The translations under genes were made by a program, and so were the position numbers. This document shows, piece after piece, positions 38,066 to 49,597 of a DNA stretch of 64,000 nucleotides. This stretch comes from an uncultured Alphaproteobacteria bacterium (GTDB lineage Bacteria > Pseudomonadota > Alphaproteobacteria > HIMB59 > GCA-002718135): contig CACLXJ010000004.1 of NCBI GenBank assembly GCA_902610845.1, positions 1 to 64,000 of the forward strand, read 5' to 3'. The notes beneath the pieces are model-generated. The model was not told the DNA's origin. It did not search any database and saw only the letters and a list, made by a program, of their open reading frames with translations. Position 1 is the stretch's first letter. The number at the start of each line of letters is the position of its first letter.

Positions 38066-39814
38066 TTATTTTAATAACTCTTCATTGTTGTGAAGATTAA
38101 AAGTAATATTTTTTAACTCATCCCAAGTCATTGTAGATGAGTTATTATCAATATCACTTAGGCTTTTATTTATTTTTTTCAAATTTGAAAGTCTTGTCTT
38201 CAAATTATTTATGGATTCTTTAATTTCATTTATAACTTCCTCAGAATCATGGTCTAGGCGTACATAAGGAAAAAGTTGAAATATACTATTATCCTTAGTT
38301 TTATGGTAAATTTCAGATACTTTATTGGGAAATTTATTAATATTAATATTATCTATATCAACGTCAAAAAACTCTGATTTATGAATAAAATTTAAGAATT
38401 CAGTCTGATCATCATTTAATAATTCAGAAACTATCAACAGCGAATAGATCTCTTGTCTTAAATTCATATGATTTAAATAAGCTGTCAAAAAAGAATATAT
38501 TTGTTTATCTTTTAATGAAATCGTTTTTGGAACAATTTTAATAGATTGTTTTTTAGTAGAAAATGATTTTAGTTTTTGAAAAAATAGAGATTTAAACTCA
38601 TTTTTGTAAAAATATTTTATTTTACTATCTTTTATATTGCTGACTAATTCATCAATATAGCTATCAAAAATAACTTTATTATCAGATTTTTGTAAATCAA
38701 TTGATTTTGATGATTCCTGAAAAATAAAATCTACAACTGAAAGTGGATTTTTTAAATATTTTGCAAATTTGATTAAAGAATATTCATTTATGAAAGTATC
38801 AGGATCATATTCATTTGGTAAAATAATAAATTGTAATAATTTTGAAGGAGTTAAGTAGGGTAATGACATTATAGCACTTTTAAAAGAAGCTTTTAAACCT
38901 GATGTATCTCCATCAAACATTAATGTTGGTTTATTTACATATTTCCATGATAATAAAAGATGACTATCAGTTAAAGAAGTGCCTAGTGGAGCTACAGCTG
39001 TTTTAATATTTTTGTCATACAAACTTATCACATCCATATAACCCTCACAAATTAACATATTTTTTTTTGACCTTATGGTTTGTTTAGCATTAAAAAGATT
39101 ATACAAAATATTTCTTTTTTTAAAAAAATCACTCTCAGGAGAATTAATATATTTTGGATTTGAATTATCTAGTACTCTTCCTCCAAATCCAACAATTTTT
39201 CCATATTCATTTATAATTGGAAAAATAAGCCTATTGTAAAAAAAATCACGTATCTTATTATTTTTATCTAGTTTTACTACATTACTTTCAAGCAGTTCTT
39301 TATCTTCAAAATCTTGTTCTTTTAGAAATTGATAAAGAGTTTGTTTTGAGCTAGAAGAATATCCTAACTTAAAATACTTAATAGTCTCTTCTGATAAATT
39401 TCTTTTATTTAAATATCTTTGACAATCTTTATTTGCCTGAAGATTATCTTGAAACCACTTTGTCGAAATTTCTAAAATTTTAAAAATTTTATCATTTTTT
39501 TTATTAAAATTTGAATCAAAATTATCAACTATTCTAATGCCAACTCTTTGAGCTAACTCTTTTACTGCTTCAGGGAATGAAAAATTATAAAGCTCTGTGT
39601 ATATGGTGAATATATCTCCTTTAGCCCCACATCCAAAACAGTAATAGGAACCTAAATCATCATTTATTTTGCAAGATGGAGTTTTTTCATCGTGAAAGGG
39701 GCAGCAACACCAACTATCTTTACCTTTTTTTATAACTTTTGTTTTCTTTTCAATTTCTTGTGAAAGAATAATTTTTGATTTTATTAATTCAAGATCATTT
39801 TTTGAAAATGACAT
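38066..39814 (-). CDS. dnaG: DNA primase DnaG
   Basis: It makes RNA primers at the replication fork. The N-terminal CHC2 zinc-binding domain has [13 protein letters not shown] and [11 protein letters not shown], the TOPRIM fold has LICEGYMDV and LMFDGDTSG, and a C-terminal DnaB-interacting part follows (582 aa). I take the ATG at 39814, which shares its A with the TGA of yqeY (TGATG); a TTG codon lies just before it. It is coupled to yqeY upstream and rpoD downstream. Confidence 0.96.
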   Translation of the reverse strand: MSFSKNDLELIKSKIILSQEIEKKTKVIKKGKDSWCCCPFHDEKTPSCKINDDLGSYYCFGCGAKGDIFTIYTELYNFSFPEAVKELAQRVGIRIVDNFDSNFNKKNDKIFKILEISTKWFQDNLQANKDCQRYLNKRNLSEETIKYFKLGYSSSSKQTLYQFLKEQDFEDKELLESNVVKLDKNNKIRDFFYNRLIFPIINEYGKIVGFGGRVLDNSNPKYINSPESDFFKKRNILYNLFNAKQTIRSKKNMLICEGYMDVISLYDKNIKTAVAPLGTSLTDSHLLLSWKYVNKPTLMFDGDTSGLKASFKSAIMSLPYLTPSKLLQFIILPNEYDPDTFINEYSLIKFAKYLKNPLSVVDFIFQESSKSIDLQKSDNKVIFDSYIDELVSNIKDSKIKYFYKNEFKSLFFQKLKSFSTKKQSIKIVPKTISLKDKQIYSFLTAYLNHMNLRQEIYSLLIVSELLNDDQTEFLNFIHKSEFFDVDIDNININKFPNKVSEIYHKTKDNSIFQLFPYVRLDHDSEEVINEIKESINNLKTRLSNLKKINKSLSDIDNNSSTMTWDELKNITFNLHNNEELLK

Positions 39815-40269
39815 CAATTGCCCAGTAAAGATTTAGCAATTTTTCCAACTAAACCCATATCTATTTTTCCAGTATATTTTTCCTTAATTATTTTCATAAG
39901 AGCACCCATTTCTTTGAGTGATGTAAAATTATTTTCTTGAATTATATTTTTTATGATCAATTTTGTTTCATCTTCATCCATTTGTTTTGGTAAAAACATT
40001 TCTATTACTTTAATTTCATTTAGTTCATTTTCAATAAGATCATTCCGATTCGCTTTTTCAAAAGCTTCTATTGAATCTTTTCTTTGTTTTACTAAGCTTT
40101 GAAGTAAACTTAAAATATCAGAATCGGTCAAAGAGTCTTGCTTACCTCTCAAAGAAATTTCCTTATCTTTAATTGCACTCTTTATTAATCGTAATGTATT
40201 TATAGAATTACTGTCTTTTTCTTTGATAGAATTGTTGTAATGACTTTCAATTTTATCCTTTAAGCTCAT
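39814..40269 (-). CDS. yqeY: GatB/YqeY domain protein
   Basis: A 151-aa helical protein homologous to the tail domain of GatB (amidotransferase subunit). The family pattern is INTLRLIKSAIKDKEISLRG at the start, the middle QRKDSIEAFEKANR, and KVIEMFLPKQMDEDE. It is commonly found upstream of dnaG-rpoD, in place of rpsU-like genes. Its molecular role is not established. The stop overlaps the dnaG start by one base; carA is divergent about 120 bp away. Confidence 0.92.
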   Translation of the reverse strand: MSLKDKIESHYNNSIKEKDSNSINTLRLIKSAIKDKEISLRGKQDSLTDSDILSLLQSLVKQRKDSIEAFEKANRNDLIENELNEIKVIEMFLPKQMDEDETKLIIKNIIQENNFTSLKEMGALMKIIKEKYTGKIDMGLVGKIAKSLLGN

Positions 40270-40389
40270 ATTTTTTCACTTTCTAATAAATTTTATTTAA
40301 TAATATAATTCTTCTTTTTATTTTCAACTAATCCTTGACTACATTGTTATAAATGCCTACTAACTATCATTTTGCTTCATCAAAATATA

Positions 40390-41559
40390 ATGGAAGTTTT
40401 AAAAAAAGAGCCACATATACACAATAAATCTGCTGCTCTTGTATTAGAAAATGGTGAAATCTTATGGGGTTATGGATTAGGAGAAAAAAAGGCTGCCGTA
40501 GGTGAGCTTTGTTTTAATACTTCTCAAACAGGCTATCAAGAAGCATTATCTGATCCTTCATATACTAAACAAATCATAACATTTACTTTTCCACATGTTG
40601 GAATTGTAGGTACAAATCAAGAAGATCAAGAATCAAAAAAAATCTACGCTGATGGTTGTGTAATAAATCAGCCTTTATCAGAATATTCAAATTGGAGAGC
40701 AGAAAATGACTTAAATTCATATTTTTTAAAAAACAATATTCCATGTATTTTTGGAATTGACACTAGATACTTAACTAAGAAATTATCTGTTGAGGGGGCT
40801 AAGAAGGCAGCAATTATTCACTTTGGAGAAGGTGAAAATAAAATTGAAAAACTTAAAACTCAAATAAATGAGTGGAAAGGTCTTCAAAATTTAGATTTGG
40901 CTGGGATAGTATCGACAGACCAAAACTATAATTGGAAAAAAGGAATATGGAAAAGTGATAAATCAATTAAAAGCCAATTTAAATATAATGTCACTTGTTT
41001 GGATTTTGGTATCAAAAATAATATTTTAAGAAATCTAAATGAATTTAATCTTAAACCAACCGTATTAAATTTATTTTCTAGCTACGAAGAAATAATAGAA
41101 ACTAATCCCTCAGGAATTTTTTTATCAAATGGTCCTGGTGATCCTTATGCCACAGGTAGTAAAATAGTTGATGTGATTAAAAAATTAATTGATGATAATA
41201 TTCCAATATTTGGAATATGTTTAGGGCATCAAATATTAGGATTGGCATTAAATGCAAAGACTAAAAAAATGTTTCAGGGTCACAGAGGTTCAAACCATCC
41301 TGTTAAAAATCTTACAACAGGTATTGTTGAAATTACTTCACAAAATCATGGTTTTGAAGTGGATAGAGATAGTTTTAGCAAAGATATAATTGAAACTCAT
41401 ATTTCACTATTTGATGGGACCAATGAAGGTTTAAGACATAAGCATTTGCCAGTATTTAGTGTTCAGTATCATCCAGAGGCATCCCCTGGTCCTCACGATA
41501 GTCATTATTTGTTTGAAGAATTTTATAAACTTATTGAAAAAAATGCCAAAAAGAACTGA
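40390..41559 (+). CDS. carA: Carbamoyl-phosphate synthase small (glutaminase) subunit
   Basis: It releases ammonia from glutamine for carbamoyl phosphate, feeding arginine and pyrimidine synthesis. The N-terminal domain has [20 protein letters not shown]; the class I amidotransferase domain has FLSNGPGDP, the nucleophile Cys in [11 protein letters not shown], and [10 protein letters not shown] with the catalytic His and downstream partner. The start is uncertain: ATG at 40390 gives 389 aa, while the frame continues back to a TTG at 40372. The last 17 bp overlap carB. Confidence 0.95.
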   Translation: MEVLKKEPHIHNKSAALVLENGEILWGYGLGEKKAAVGELCFNTSQTGYQEALSDPSYTKQIITFTFPHVGIVGTNQEDQESKKIYADGCVINQPLSEYSNWRAENDLNSYFLKNNIPCIFGIDTRYLTKKLSVEGAKKAAIIHFGEGENKIEKLKTQINEWKGLQNLDLAGIVSTDQNYNWKKGIWKSDKSIKSQFKYNVTCLDFGIKNNILRNLNEFNLKPTVLNLFSSYEEIIETNPSGIFLSNGPGDPYATGSKIVDVIKKLIDDNIPIFGICLGHQILGLALNAKTKKMFQGHRGSNHPVKNLTTGIVEITSQNHGFEVDRDSFSKDIIETHISLFDGTNEGLRHKHLPVFSVQYHPEASPGPHDSHYLFEEFYKLIEKNAKKN

Positions 41560-44500
41560 TATAAATAAAATATTAATAGTAGGTGCAGGCCCTATAGTTA
41601 TTGGTCAGGCTTGTGAATTTGATTATTCGGGTGCTCAGGCATGTAAGTCTCTCAAAGATGAAGGTTATAAAATTGTATTAATTAATTCAAATCCAGCAAC
41701 AATAATGACTGATCCAGAACTAGCTGATCAAACTTATATAGAGCCTATAACTAAAGAATTTGTTGAAAAAATAATCGAAATCGAAAAACCAGATGCTCTT
41801 CTCCCAACTATGGGAGGACAAACTGCTTTAAATGTTTCAATGGAACTTTTTAATAATCATATACTTGAAAAACATGGAGTGAAAATGATTGGAGCTAATC
41901 CAACAGCAATAGAATTAGCTGAGGATAGACAAAAATTTAAAGATGCTATGAAAGAAATTGGTCTAAGCTGTCCTAAAAGTTATGTAGTTAACACTATTGA
42001 AGAGTCAAAAAGGGTAAAAAATGAATTAAATTTACCTCTTGTGATTAGACCAAGTTTTACACTTGGAGGTACTGGTGGTGGTGTTGCCTATGATGATGAG
42101 GGATTTATTGATTTATGTTATAGGGGTTTAAGTGCTAGCCCAACCAATCAAATACTTATTGAAAAATCTGTATCAGGTTGGAAAGAATTTGAGATGGAAG
42201 TTGTTAGAGATAATAAAGATAATTGTATTATTGTTTGCTCAATTGAAAATGTTGATCCAATGGGTGTTCATACTGGAGATAGCATAACAGTAGCACCATC
42301 CTTAACATTAACTGATAAAGAATATCAAATTTTAAGGAATGCTAGCATTAAGGTTCTCAGAAAAATAGGTGTAGATACTGGAGGCTCAAATGTTCAATTT
42401 GCAATTAATCCTGAAGACGGAGAAATTAATGTAATTGAAATGAATCCAAGAGTTAGTAGATCTTCAGCATTAGCATCAAAAGCTACAGGTTTTCCAATAG
42501 CAAAAATTGCTGCAAAATTAGCTGTAGGTTATACTTTGGATGAACTTGAAAATGATATTACTACAACAACACCTGCAAGTTTTGAACCAACTATTGATTA
42601 TGTTGTAACTAAAATTCCAAGATTTACTTTTGAAAAATTTGTTGGTGCTAATTCTGACTTAACGACATCCATGAAATCGGTTGGTGAGGCAATGAGTATA
42701 GGTAGATCTTTTAATGAATCAATCCAAAAGGGGTTTAATTCTCTTGAGTATGGTTTAACTGGTTTTGATAAACCAAAACTTAGCTCATATGATAAAAATA
42801 CAATTTTGAATGAACTTAAAATACAATCTTCTCAACGCTTATTAGTTGTAGGAGAAGCCCTAAGGATTGGATTAACAGTTGATGAAATAAATCAAACTAC
42901 AAAATATGATAAATGGTTTTTATATCAAATTAAATCAATAATTGATTTTGAAAAAATATTAAAAGAAAAAGGCCTCAACAAAGATATAATATTATATGCT
43001 AAGAAAATAGGCTTCTCGGATAGTAAAATCTCATCAATATTAAGTATTAAAGAAAAAGAATTAAGAAAATTTAGAAATAATAACTATATTAATCCTATCT
43101 TCAGACTAGTGGATACTTGTGCAGGTGAATTTAGTTCCAAAACTCCGTATCTTTATTCTACTTACGATTGGAATTTTGAAAATACTAAATTCTGTGAAGC
43201 AAATCCTACATCAAAGGACAAAGTAATAATACTTGGAGGTGGTCCTAACAGAATAGGCCAAGGCATTGAATTTGATTATTGCTGTGTACATGCTGTCTAT
43301 GCATTAAAAGAAAAGGGTATTGAAACAATAATGATAAATTGTAACCCAGAAACAGTTTCAACTGACTATGATACTGCTGATAGACTTTATTTTGAACCAC
43401 TTTCAGCTGAAAGTGTTATTGAAATTTACAATAAAGAAAAAAGTAATGGAAATGTTCTTGGTGTGTTAGTTCAATTTGGAGGTCAGACTCCATTAAAAAT
43501 TGCAAAAGAATTAGAAGAAGCTGGAATAAAAGTTATAGGAACTTCAACTGACGCAATAGATTTAGCTGAAGATAGAGATAGATTCAGTGAAATATTAATG
43601 AAACTAAAAATTGATCAACCAAAAAATGCTTTTGCAAATACTGTAGCTCAAACTTTAGAAAAAGCTGAGGAAATTGGATATCCTGTTTTAGTTAGACCTT
43701 CGTATGTACTTGGAGGAAGAGCCATGCAAATCGCATACGATAAAGATAATTTAGAGTCATTTTCTAATGAAGCTCTTGAAGTTTCTTCAAATAACGTAAT
43801 TTTAATTGATGAGTATCTTGAGAATGCCAAAGAAATAGATGTAGATATAATTAGAGATAAAAATGGAGAAATATTTGTAGCTGGGATTATGGAACACATC
43901 GAAGAGGCAGGAATTCACTCTGGAGATAGTGCTTGTTCCTTACCTCCATACTCAGTCAGTAAAGAAATCCAGAATAAAATAATTGAATGGGTATCAAAAA
44001 TTGCCAATGAAATTAATGTTGTTGGATTAATGAATACTCAATTAGCAATTAAAGATAAAAAAATATATGTTTTAGAAGTAAACCCAAGAGCCAGCAGGAC
44101 GGTACCATTTGTTGCTAAATCAAAAGGTATTCCAGTCGCAAAAATTGCAGCAAAAGTAATGGTTGGGGAAAATCTTAATTCAATTTTGAATGATTATAAA
44201 ATTAATGAATTAAAAAACTTTAATGTAAAAGAATCTGTTTTTCCTTTCAATAAATTTGATGGAGTTGATCTAATATTAGGTCCTGAAATGAAATCTACAG
44301 GAGAAGTTATGGGAATAGATGAAACCTTTTTATCTTCCTATATAAAAAGCCAAATAGCCTGTGGTAATATTCTTCCATCTAAAGGTACAGTATTTATCTC
44401 AATAGATAATGATAATAAAAAGTTCATTATTGAGATAGCACAAAAGTTAAAAGAATTAGATTTTAAACTACTTGCAACTAAAGGGACTGCTGATTACTTA

Positions 44501-44773
44501 AATTCTAATAACATCAAGACAAAAATAGTAAATAAAGTAAAAGAAGGTAATCCTCATGTAGTTGACTCATTAATTAATAATGAAATTCAGCTAGTAATTA
44601 ATACAACAAAAACTCAATCATCTATTAGAGATAGCTATAGTATTAGAAGGACATCGTTAATGTATAATATTCCATATTATACGACAATAGCTGGAGCAAA
44701 AGTTGCTGTAGATGCTATTGAACATATGAAAACTCAGGAATTCACAATAAAAAGTCTTCAAACTATAAATTAA
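41543..44773 (+). CDS. carB: Carbamoyl-phosphate synthase large subunit
   Basis: The ATP-dependent synthetase subunit, 1076 aa, with two ATP-grasp halves. [20 protein letters not shown] and [20 protein letters not shown] start the first and second half; [12 protein letters not shown] and [12 protein letters not shown] are the matching ATP-binding loops. The C-terminal MGS-like allosteric domain begins near [14 protein letters not shown]. The Met in the context [17 protein letters not shown] is chosen; the frame could extend further, but that part lies in carA. The 17-bp overlap with carA is consistent with coupled synthesis. Confidence 0.97.
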   Translation: MPKRTDINKILIVGAGPIVIGQACEFDYSGAQACKSLKDEGYKIVLINSNPATIMTDPELADQTYIEPITKEFVEKIIEIEKPDALLPTMGGQTALNVSMELFNNHILEKHGVKMIGANPTAIELAEDRQKFKDAMKEIGLSCPKSYVVNTIEESKRVKNELNLPLVIRPSFTLGGTGGGVAYDDEGFIDLCYRGLSASPTNQILIEKSVSGWKEFEMEVVRDNKDNCIIVCSIENVDPMGVHTGDSITVAPSLTLTDKEYQILRNASIKVLRKIGVDTGGSNVQFAINPEDGEINVIEMNPRVSRSSALASKATGFPIAKIAAKLAVGYTLDELENDITTTTPASFEPTIDYVVTKIPRFTFEKFVGANSDLTTSMKSVGEAMSIGRSFNESIQKGFNSLEYGLTGFDKPKLSSYDKNTILNELKIQSSQRLLVVGEALRIGLTVDEINQTTKYDKWFLYQIKSIIDFEKILKEKGLNKDIILYAKKIGFSDSKISSILSIKEKELRKFRNNNYINPIFRLVDTCAGEFSSKTPYLYSTYDWNFENTKFCEANPTSKDKVIILGGGPNRIGQGIEFDYCCVHAVYALKEKGIETIMINCNPETVSTDYDTADRLYFEPLSAESVIEIYNKEKSNGNVLGVLVQFGGQTPLKIAKELEEAGIKVIGTSTDAIDLAEDRDRFSEILMKLKIDQPKNAFANTVAQTLEKAEEIGYPVLVRPSYVLGGRAMQIAYDKDNLESFSNEALEVSSNNVILIDEYLENAKEIDVDIIRDKNGEIFVAGIMEHIEEAGIHSGDSACSLPPYSVSKEIQNKIIEWVSKIANEINVVGLMNTQLAIKDKKIYVLEVNPRASRTVPFVAKSKGIPVAKIAAKVMVGENLNSILNDYKINELKNFNVKESVFPFNKFDGVDLILGPEMKSTGEVMGIDETFLSSYIKSQIACGNILPSKGTVFISIDNDNKKFIIEIAQKLKELDFKLLATKGTADYLNSNNIKTKIVNKVKEGNPHVVDSLINNEIQLVINTTKTQSSIRDSYSIRRTSLMYNIPYYTTIAGAKVAVDAIEHMKTQEFTIKSLQTIN

Positions 44774-44813
44774 TTTTATTGACTATAAAAAATAAATAAA
44801 TCATCATGAGTTT

Positions 44814-45287
44814 ATGAATAAAATTCCTATGACTTCTGAGGGTTATACAAAATTACAAGATGAATTAAAGAAATTAACCTCTCAAGATAGGCCAAAAATT
44901 ATTGAAGCAATTGCCGAGGCTAGAAGCCACGGGGACTTATCTGAAAATGCAGAATATCAATATGCTAAAGAACAACAAAGTTTAATTGAAGGAAGAATTA
45001 TAGATTTAGAGAGTGCTATTAGCAAAGCAGAGGTAATAGATGTTAAATCTGTTGAAGGTGACGATATTAAATTTGGTGCAACAGTTGAAATAGAAGATGA
45101 TGAAAGTGGAGAAAAACAACAATATCAAATTGTTGGGGAATATGAATCAGATATTGAAAATAAAAAACTTTCAATTACTAGTCCTTTAGCTAGAGGCTTG
45201 ATTGGTAAAACAGTAGAAGACAATGTTGAAATCAATAGTCCAAAAGGTTTAAAAAGTTATACAATACTATCAATAAAATACATTTGA
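44814..45287 (+). CDS. greA: Transcription elongation factor GreA
   Basis: It rescues backtracked RNA polymerase by stimulating transcript cleavage. At 157 aa it has the N-terminal coiled coil (MTSEGYTKLQDELKKL, then the acidic tip region SHGDLSENAEYQYAKEQQ) and the C-terminal FKBP-like domain (ITSPLARGLIGKTVEDNVEI). It follows carB after 40 bp and its stop overlaps the TTG start of the ELM1-like gene. Confidence 0.97.
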   Translation: MNKIPMTSEGYTKLQDELKKLTSQDRPKIIEAIAEARSHGDLSENAEYQYAKEQQSLIEGRIIDLESAISKAEVIDVKSVEGDDIKFGATVEIEDDESGEKQQYQIVGEYESDIENKKLSITSPLARGLIGKTVEDNVEINSPKGLKSYTILSIKYI

Positions 45288-46237
45288 ATATAGACAATCC
45301 TAAAATTTGGTCATTAACTGATGGTTCACAAGGAATGATAAGTCAGACTAAAGGTCTGGCAAATGAATTGAGTGTAAATATAAAGGAAATTAAAACTGAA
45401 ATAATTTTTCCTTGGAATAAATTACAGCCTGGGATACTTCCTTTTTTTAATTGGATATTTATAAATAAGTTACCAATAGATGAGATACCTGATTTAGTTA
45501 TCAGTTGTGGAAGAAAAAGTGTTTACCTATCAATTTATCTTAAAAAAAAATATCCAAATATTATTAATATTCATATTCAAAACCCAAAAATTTCTTCAAA
45601 AAACTTTTCTTATGTTATAGCTCCAAATCATGATGGTTTATATGGTGACAATATAATTAATTCTTCGGGTGCAATACATCATTTTAAACAATTTAATAAT
45701 TTGAAAAATCATTATGAAATTAAAAAAAAAAATTTAATCACATGTATTATTGGAGGTGAAAATAATCATTATAATTTCTCAAAAGAAAATACTTTAGATC
45801 TTTGTAAAAGAATAAAAAAATTAAAGTCTCATAATAATGAAATTTTAGTTCTTACTTCGAGAAGAACTAATAAAGAAATTAAGCATATTTTGAAAAAAGA
45901 ATTGAGCACTATGTCTACATTATGGCTTGGAGAAGGAAAGAATCCATACGAATTTGCTATTTATAATTCCAGTTATTTTATTATTACTTCTGACTCAACC
46001 TCTATGATTTCTGAAGCAAGTATATCTGGTAAGCCAATTTATGTTTATCAATTACCAATGAAGAGAAAAAGTAAAAGATTTACAAGATTCCATGAAGAAT
46101 TTAAAAAAATGAATATAACAAGAGATTTTAATACTTTAGACAAATTAGAAAATTGGACATATACGAAACTAGAGGAAAGCAAAAGAATTGCTGGAATTAT
46201 AAAAAAAAGAATTATAGAAAGGAAAAATGAATCTTGA
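45284..46237 (+). CDS. ELM1-like (DUF1022) protein
   Basis: A 317-aa protein of the family named after plant mitochondrial fission factor ELM1, common in alphaproteobacteria and of unproven function there. It resembles GT-B glycosyltransferases: IWSLTDGSQGMISQTKGLAN at the start, IIGGENNHYNF in the middle, and the late FIITSDSTSMISEASISGKP, like a donor-sugar-binding loop. The start is TTG at 45284, overlapping greA by 4 bp; I found no ATG start in frame upstream. The 3' end overlaps the oxygenase gene by 11 bp. Confidence 0.82.
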   Translation: MNIDNPKIWSLTDGSQGMISQTKGLANELSVNIKEIKTEIIFPWNKLQPGILPFFNWIFINKLPIDEIPDLVISCGRKSVYLSIYLKKKYPNIINIHIQNPKISSKNFSYVIAPNHDGLYGDNIINSSGAIHHFKQFNNLKNHYEIKKKNLITCIIGGENNHYNFSKENTLDLCKRIKKLKSHNNEILVLTSRRTNKEIKHILKKELSTMSTLWLGEGKNPYEFAIYNSSYFIITSDSTSMISEASISGKPIYVYQLPMKRKSKRFTRFHEEFKKMNITRDFNTLDKLENWTYTKLEESKRIAGIIKKRIIERKNES

Positions 46238-46847
46238 GAACTTAACTCATGTAAATTTTCCCTTTAATCACTGGGTATTTAGTAATTGTTTAGAAGAAGG
46301 CGCATTAGATGAAATTTCCTATAGTAATATTCCGTCAGGAGACAGAATGTACGATGGGACAAGAGCTGCCGATCATACAGGACAGGGAGTTGATGGTAAA
46401 TTAAGACTTTTTATAACAAAAAATAATTGTCAAAATTTTCCATATCTAACAAAATTAATTCATTCTTTACAAAGCAAAGAAATGGTAAATAAAATATCGA
46501 ATATAATTGATAAAAATTTATCAAATTCATACGTCAGATTAGAAATAATAGGAGATAAAAAAGGATTTTGGTTAAAACCACACAAAGATATTTCAGAAAA
46601 ATTAATAACTATGATGGTTTGGGCGAACCCATATAATGAAGCGTCAAATTTGGGTACCGACCTATACGATAAAAATTTTAAATTAGTTAAAACAATTAAA
46701 TATGTTCATAATAGCGGTTATTTTTTTTCTTCAGGGGATGATACTTGGCATGGACTTGAATTAAAAGAAATTCAAAAAGAAAGAAGATGTATTCAAATAA
46801 ATTATGTTACTTTTAATACAGATTGGCCAGTTGAAAAAAGTGCTTAA
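46227..46847 (+). CDS. 2-oxoglutarate/Fe(II)-dependent oxygenase family protein
   Basis: 206 aa with a facial-triad-like His-x-Asp (KPHKD, near 116), a distal His (DTWHGL) and a following Arg pair (ERRCIQINY). This fits small 2OG-Fe(II) oxygenases often found with surface-polysaccharide genes. AGGAAAAATG supports the start inside the ELM1-like gene. The substrate is unknown; the coupling to ELM1 hints at modification of a glycan or lipid, which is inference only. Confidence 0.78.
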   Translation: MNLENLTHVNFPFNHWVFSNCLEEGALDEISYSNIPSGDRMYDGTRAADHTGQGVDGKLRLFITKNNCQNFPYLTKLIHSLQSKEMVNKISNIIDKNLSNSYVRLEIIGDKKGFWLKPHKDISEKLITMMVWANPYNEASNLGTDLYDKNFKLVKTIKYVHNSGYFFSSGDDTWHGLELKEIQKERRCIQINYVTFNTDWPVEKSA

Positions 46848-46864
46848 ATTATTAATTTAATTAT

Positions 46865-47806
46865 ATGACTGAAAAAATAGAAAATGATGTCTTAATTATT
46901 GGCTCTGGACCAGCAGGCTATACTGCTGCAATCTATGCAGCAAGAGCAAATTTAAAACCGCATTTAGTTTCAGGTTTAGAACCAGGAGGTCAGCTAACCA
47001 TCACTACGGATGTAGAAAACTATCCAGGATTTGAAAATGTAATTCAGGGTCCTTGGCTTATGGAACAGATGAAAGAACAAGCAGTAAAAGTAGGAACTAT
47101 CTTTCATAATGATATTGTAACTTCAGTTGATTTTGAAAAAAATCCATTTACTTCCAAAACTGAGTCAGGCAAAGAATTTGTGTCTAAATCGATAATTATT
47201 GCAACAGGCGCTCAGGCTAGATGGCTGAATTTGGAAAGTGAAAAAAAATTTAAAGGATTTGGTATTTCTGCTTGTGCAACTTGCGATGGATTTTTCTTCA
47301 AAGATCAGCAAGTAGCAGTGATTGGTGGAGGTAATAGTGCAGTAGAGGAAGCAATGTTTTTGACTAAATTTGCTTCAAAGGTTTTGTTAATCCATAGAAG
47401 AGATAGTTTACGAGCTGAAAAAATTTTACAAGAAAGACTATTTAACAATGAAAAAATTGAAGTAATTTGGAATAGTAAGGTTTCTGAGTTCGTTGGAGAA
47501 CAAAATCCAAATACTTTAAAAAAGATTATTTTAGAGAACACATTAGACGGCACCAAAACAGCTATAGATGTAAATGGTGCTTTTATAGCCATAGGACATG
47601 ATCCCGCTACTTCACTTTTTATAGATAAGTTAAAAATGGACGAGGAAAATTATATAATTACTAAACCTGATAGTACTGAAACAAGTATTAAGGGAGTCTT
47701 TGCTGCAGGTGATGTAAAAGATAAAATTTATAGGCAGGCTGTAACTGCTGCTGGTATGGGCTGTATGGCTGCTTTAGAGGTTGAAAAATATATAGCGGAA
47801 AATTAA
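46865..47806 (+). CDS. trxB: Thioredoxin reductase
   Basis: An NADPH-dependent flavoenzyme reducing thioredoxin. At 313 aa it has the FAD-binding IIGSGPAGYTAAIYAARAN, the redox-active CATCDG, the NADPH-binding VIGGGNSAVEEAMFL and the late FAD motif GVFAAGDVKDKIYRQAVTAA. Its stop directly abuts the rpmJ stop on the other strand. Confidence 0.97.
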   Translation: MTEKIENDVLIIGSGPAGYTAAIYAARANLKPHLVSGLEPGGQLTITTDVENYPGFENVIQGPWLMEQMKEQAVKVGTIFHNDIVTSVDFEKNPFTSKTESGKEFVSKSIIIATGAQARWLNLESEKKFKGFGISACATCDGFFFKDQQVAVIGGGNSAVEEAMFLTKFASKVLLIHRRDSLRAEKILQERLFNNEKIEVIWNSKVSEFVGEQNPNTLKKIILENTLDGTKTAIDVNGAFIAIGHDPATSLFIDKLKMDEENYIITKPDSTETSIKGVFAAGDVKDKIYRQAVTAAGMGCMAALEVEKYIAEN

Positions 47807-47932
47807 TTATCCCTGTCTTGCTTTCATTCTGGGATTTTTCTTATTAATTACATAAATCCTACCTTTTCTACGAACGACTTTACAATCCTTATCTCTAGTT
47901 TTGGCAGTTTTTAATGAACATTTAACTTTCAT
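47807..47932 (-). CDS. rpmJ: 50S ribosomal protein L36
   Basis: A 41-aa ORF reads [20 protein letters not shown], then [20 protein letters not shown] and a final Gly. This is the alphaproteobacterial L36 form, which lacks the CxxC zinc knuckle of E. coli L36. It is a structural protein of the large ribosomal subunit. The gene ends exactly where trxB ends on the opposite strand, with no spacer. Confidence 0.96.
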   Translation of the reverse strand: MKVKCSLKTAKTRDKDCKVVRRKGRIYVINKKNPRMKARQG

Positions 47933-47989
47933 AAAAAGCGCTTTAAATTCTGGGATTTGTTTTGTCAAACATATATTGTCTGAATTAAT

Positions 47990-49576
47990 ATGAGAAAGTT
48001 ATCTTACCCAGGAAGATCTAATGTTTTAGCTCAAAATGGTATGGTAGCAACTTCAAATCCATTAAGTTCCATGGTTGCTATTAATGTACTTCAAAAAGGT
48101 GGAAATGCTGTTGATGCTGCTATTGCGGCTTCAGCTGTTCAAGCTGTAGTATGTCCAAGCGCAACTGGAATCGGTGGGGATTGTTTTGCAATTATTTCGA
48201 TGAATGGGAAAAAACCAATTGCTGTAAACGGGTCTGGAATTGCTCCTAAAAGAGCGAATTTACAGTTTTATAAAGATAATAAAATAAAAAATATTGGTTT
48301 AACAAGTCCGCATTCAATCACTATTCCTGGGGCAGTTCATGCATGGTGTTCTATGCATGAAAAATTTGGAAGAATTGATTTTAATGAAGTTTTAAATGGT
48401 GCAGAAAATTTTGCTAAAAAAGGATTTCCTGTTCATGAAGTTGAAGCTATTGCATGGAAAGAAAATGAAAAAAAACTTAAAAAAAATTCTAATTCTAAAA
48501 GATTATTTTTAAATAAAAATCTAAGTTATAGTTATGGTGAAGTTTTTAAGAATATTCCTTTAGCAAATACTTTAAGAATCATCTCAAAAAATAAAATTAA
48601 AGGATTTTATCAAAGTGAAATAACTAAGGACATGGTTAAGACACTAAATAAACTTGGAGGACTGCATACAGAAGAAGATTTCTATAATCAAAAAACGTTA
48701 TTTTCAAAAACAATAACAAATTCATATAGAAATTTAAAAATTCATCAATGCCCCTTAAATAGTCCTGGATTAGTTGTTTTGATGATGATGGCAATGACTG
48801 AGAAATTAAATATCAAAAAATACCATCCTTCAAGTTTTGAAAGATATCATCTTCAAGCTGAAATTTCAAAAATATGTTTTGAGGTTAAGGAAACAATATT
48901 TGGTGATCCTAATTTTAATAATATAAATATAAAAGATTATTTAAGAAATGAATATATAAGCTCTTTATGTTCTAGAATAAATAAAAATAAAATTTATTCT
49001 TCAAAAAAAGGCTATGTAACTTCTCACCCTGAAACAATATATTTAAGTGTTGTAGATAGAGATTTGAATTCAGTATCATTTATAAATTCAATATGTCATG
49101 GTTTTGGAAGTGGAATTACAAGTAATAAAACAGGAATTCTTTTTCAAAATAGAGGTGTAAATTTCAGATTAGAAGATGGTCACCCCAACTCAATTGATAG
49201 TCATAAAAGACCACTTCATACAATAATCCCTGGGCTAATAACTAATAAGAATGATGAAACACTGTATTCTTATGGAGTTATGGGAGGACAATATCAACCA
49301 ATTGGTCAGTCTCATTTAATTCAAAATATAATCGACTATAACATGACAGTACAAGAAGGCTTGGATTTACCTAGAGCTTTTGCTCTAAATGGTCTCTTAA
49401 ATGTTGAGAATTCATTAGATGATAAAATTGTAAAAAAATTAAAGAATATTGGTCATAAAATTAAAATAAATAAAAATGCTATTGGCGGTGGTCAATGTAT
49501 AAAAATAGATAGAAAAAATGGAGTGCTTATTGGCGGGTCAGATCCACGAAAGGATGGTATGGCAATAGGTTACTAA
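47990..49576 (+). CDS. ggt: Gamma-glutamyltransferase-like N-terminal nucleophile hydrolase
   Basis: 528 aa of the GGT family: [40 protein letters not shown] and [10 protein letters not shown] at the start. The autocleavage/nucleophile Thr lies in [13 protein letters not shown], and [11 protein letters not shown] and [13 protein letters not shown] come late. No signal peptide is seen, so it is probably cytoplasmic, unlike periplasmic GGT; it may act on glutathione-like or other gamma-glutamyl compounds. The gene is divergent from rpmJ, and its 3' end is 1 bp from guaC. Confidence 0.88.
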   Translation: MRKLSYPGRSNVLAQNGMVATSNPLSSMVAINVLQKGGNAVDAAIAASAVQAVVCPSATGIGGDCFAIISMNGKKPIAVNGSGIAPKRANLQFYKDNKIKNIGLTSPHSITIPGAVHAWCSMHEKFGRIDFNEVLNGAENFAKKGFPVHEVEAIAWKENEKKLKKNSNSKRLFLNKNLSYSYGEVFKNIPLANTLRIISKNKIKGFYQSEITKDMVKTLNKLGGLHTEEDFYNQKTLFSKTITNSYRNLKIHQCPLNSPGLVVLMMMAMTEKLNIKKYHPSSFERYHLQAEISKICFEVKETIFGDPNFNNINIKDYLRNEYISSLCSRINKNKIYSSKKGYVTSHPETIYLSVVDRDLNSVSFINSICHGFGSGITSNKTGILFQNRGVNFRLEDGHPNSIDSHKRPLHTIIPGLITNKNDETLYSYGVMGGQYQPIGQSHLIQNIIDYNMTVQEGLDLPRAFALNGLLNVENSLDDKIVKKLKNIGHKIKINKNAIGGGQCIKIDRKNGVLIGGSDPRKDGMAIGY

Positions 49577-49597
49577 CCTACACTTTTCCAAAAGTGT
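49566..49597. terminator. Paired small hairpins at the ggt/guaC convergent junction, possible bidirectional terminator
   Basis: TAGGTT/AACCTA (49566-49580) and ACACTTTT/AAAAGTGT (49580-49597) form two adjoining inverted repeats that cover both stop codons. Neither is followed by a clear U tract on either strand, so termination is only a possibility. Confidence 0.3.

Noticed and set aside
40352-40426. A 24-codon ORF from an ATG at 40352 that overlaps the carA start in another frame, possibly a leader peptide.
   Set aside because: It shows no Arg- or pyrimidine-linked codon bias and no attenuator hairpins, so a chance ORF is more likely.
47940-47968. A perfect TTGACA on the minus strand upstream of rpmJ, considered as its promoter.
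   Set aside because: At 17 bp spacing the -10 is only TAAAGC, matching 3 of 6; not strong enough to list.
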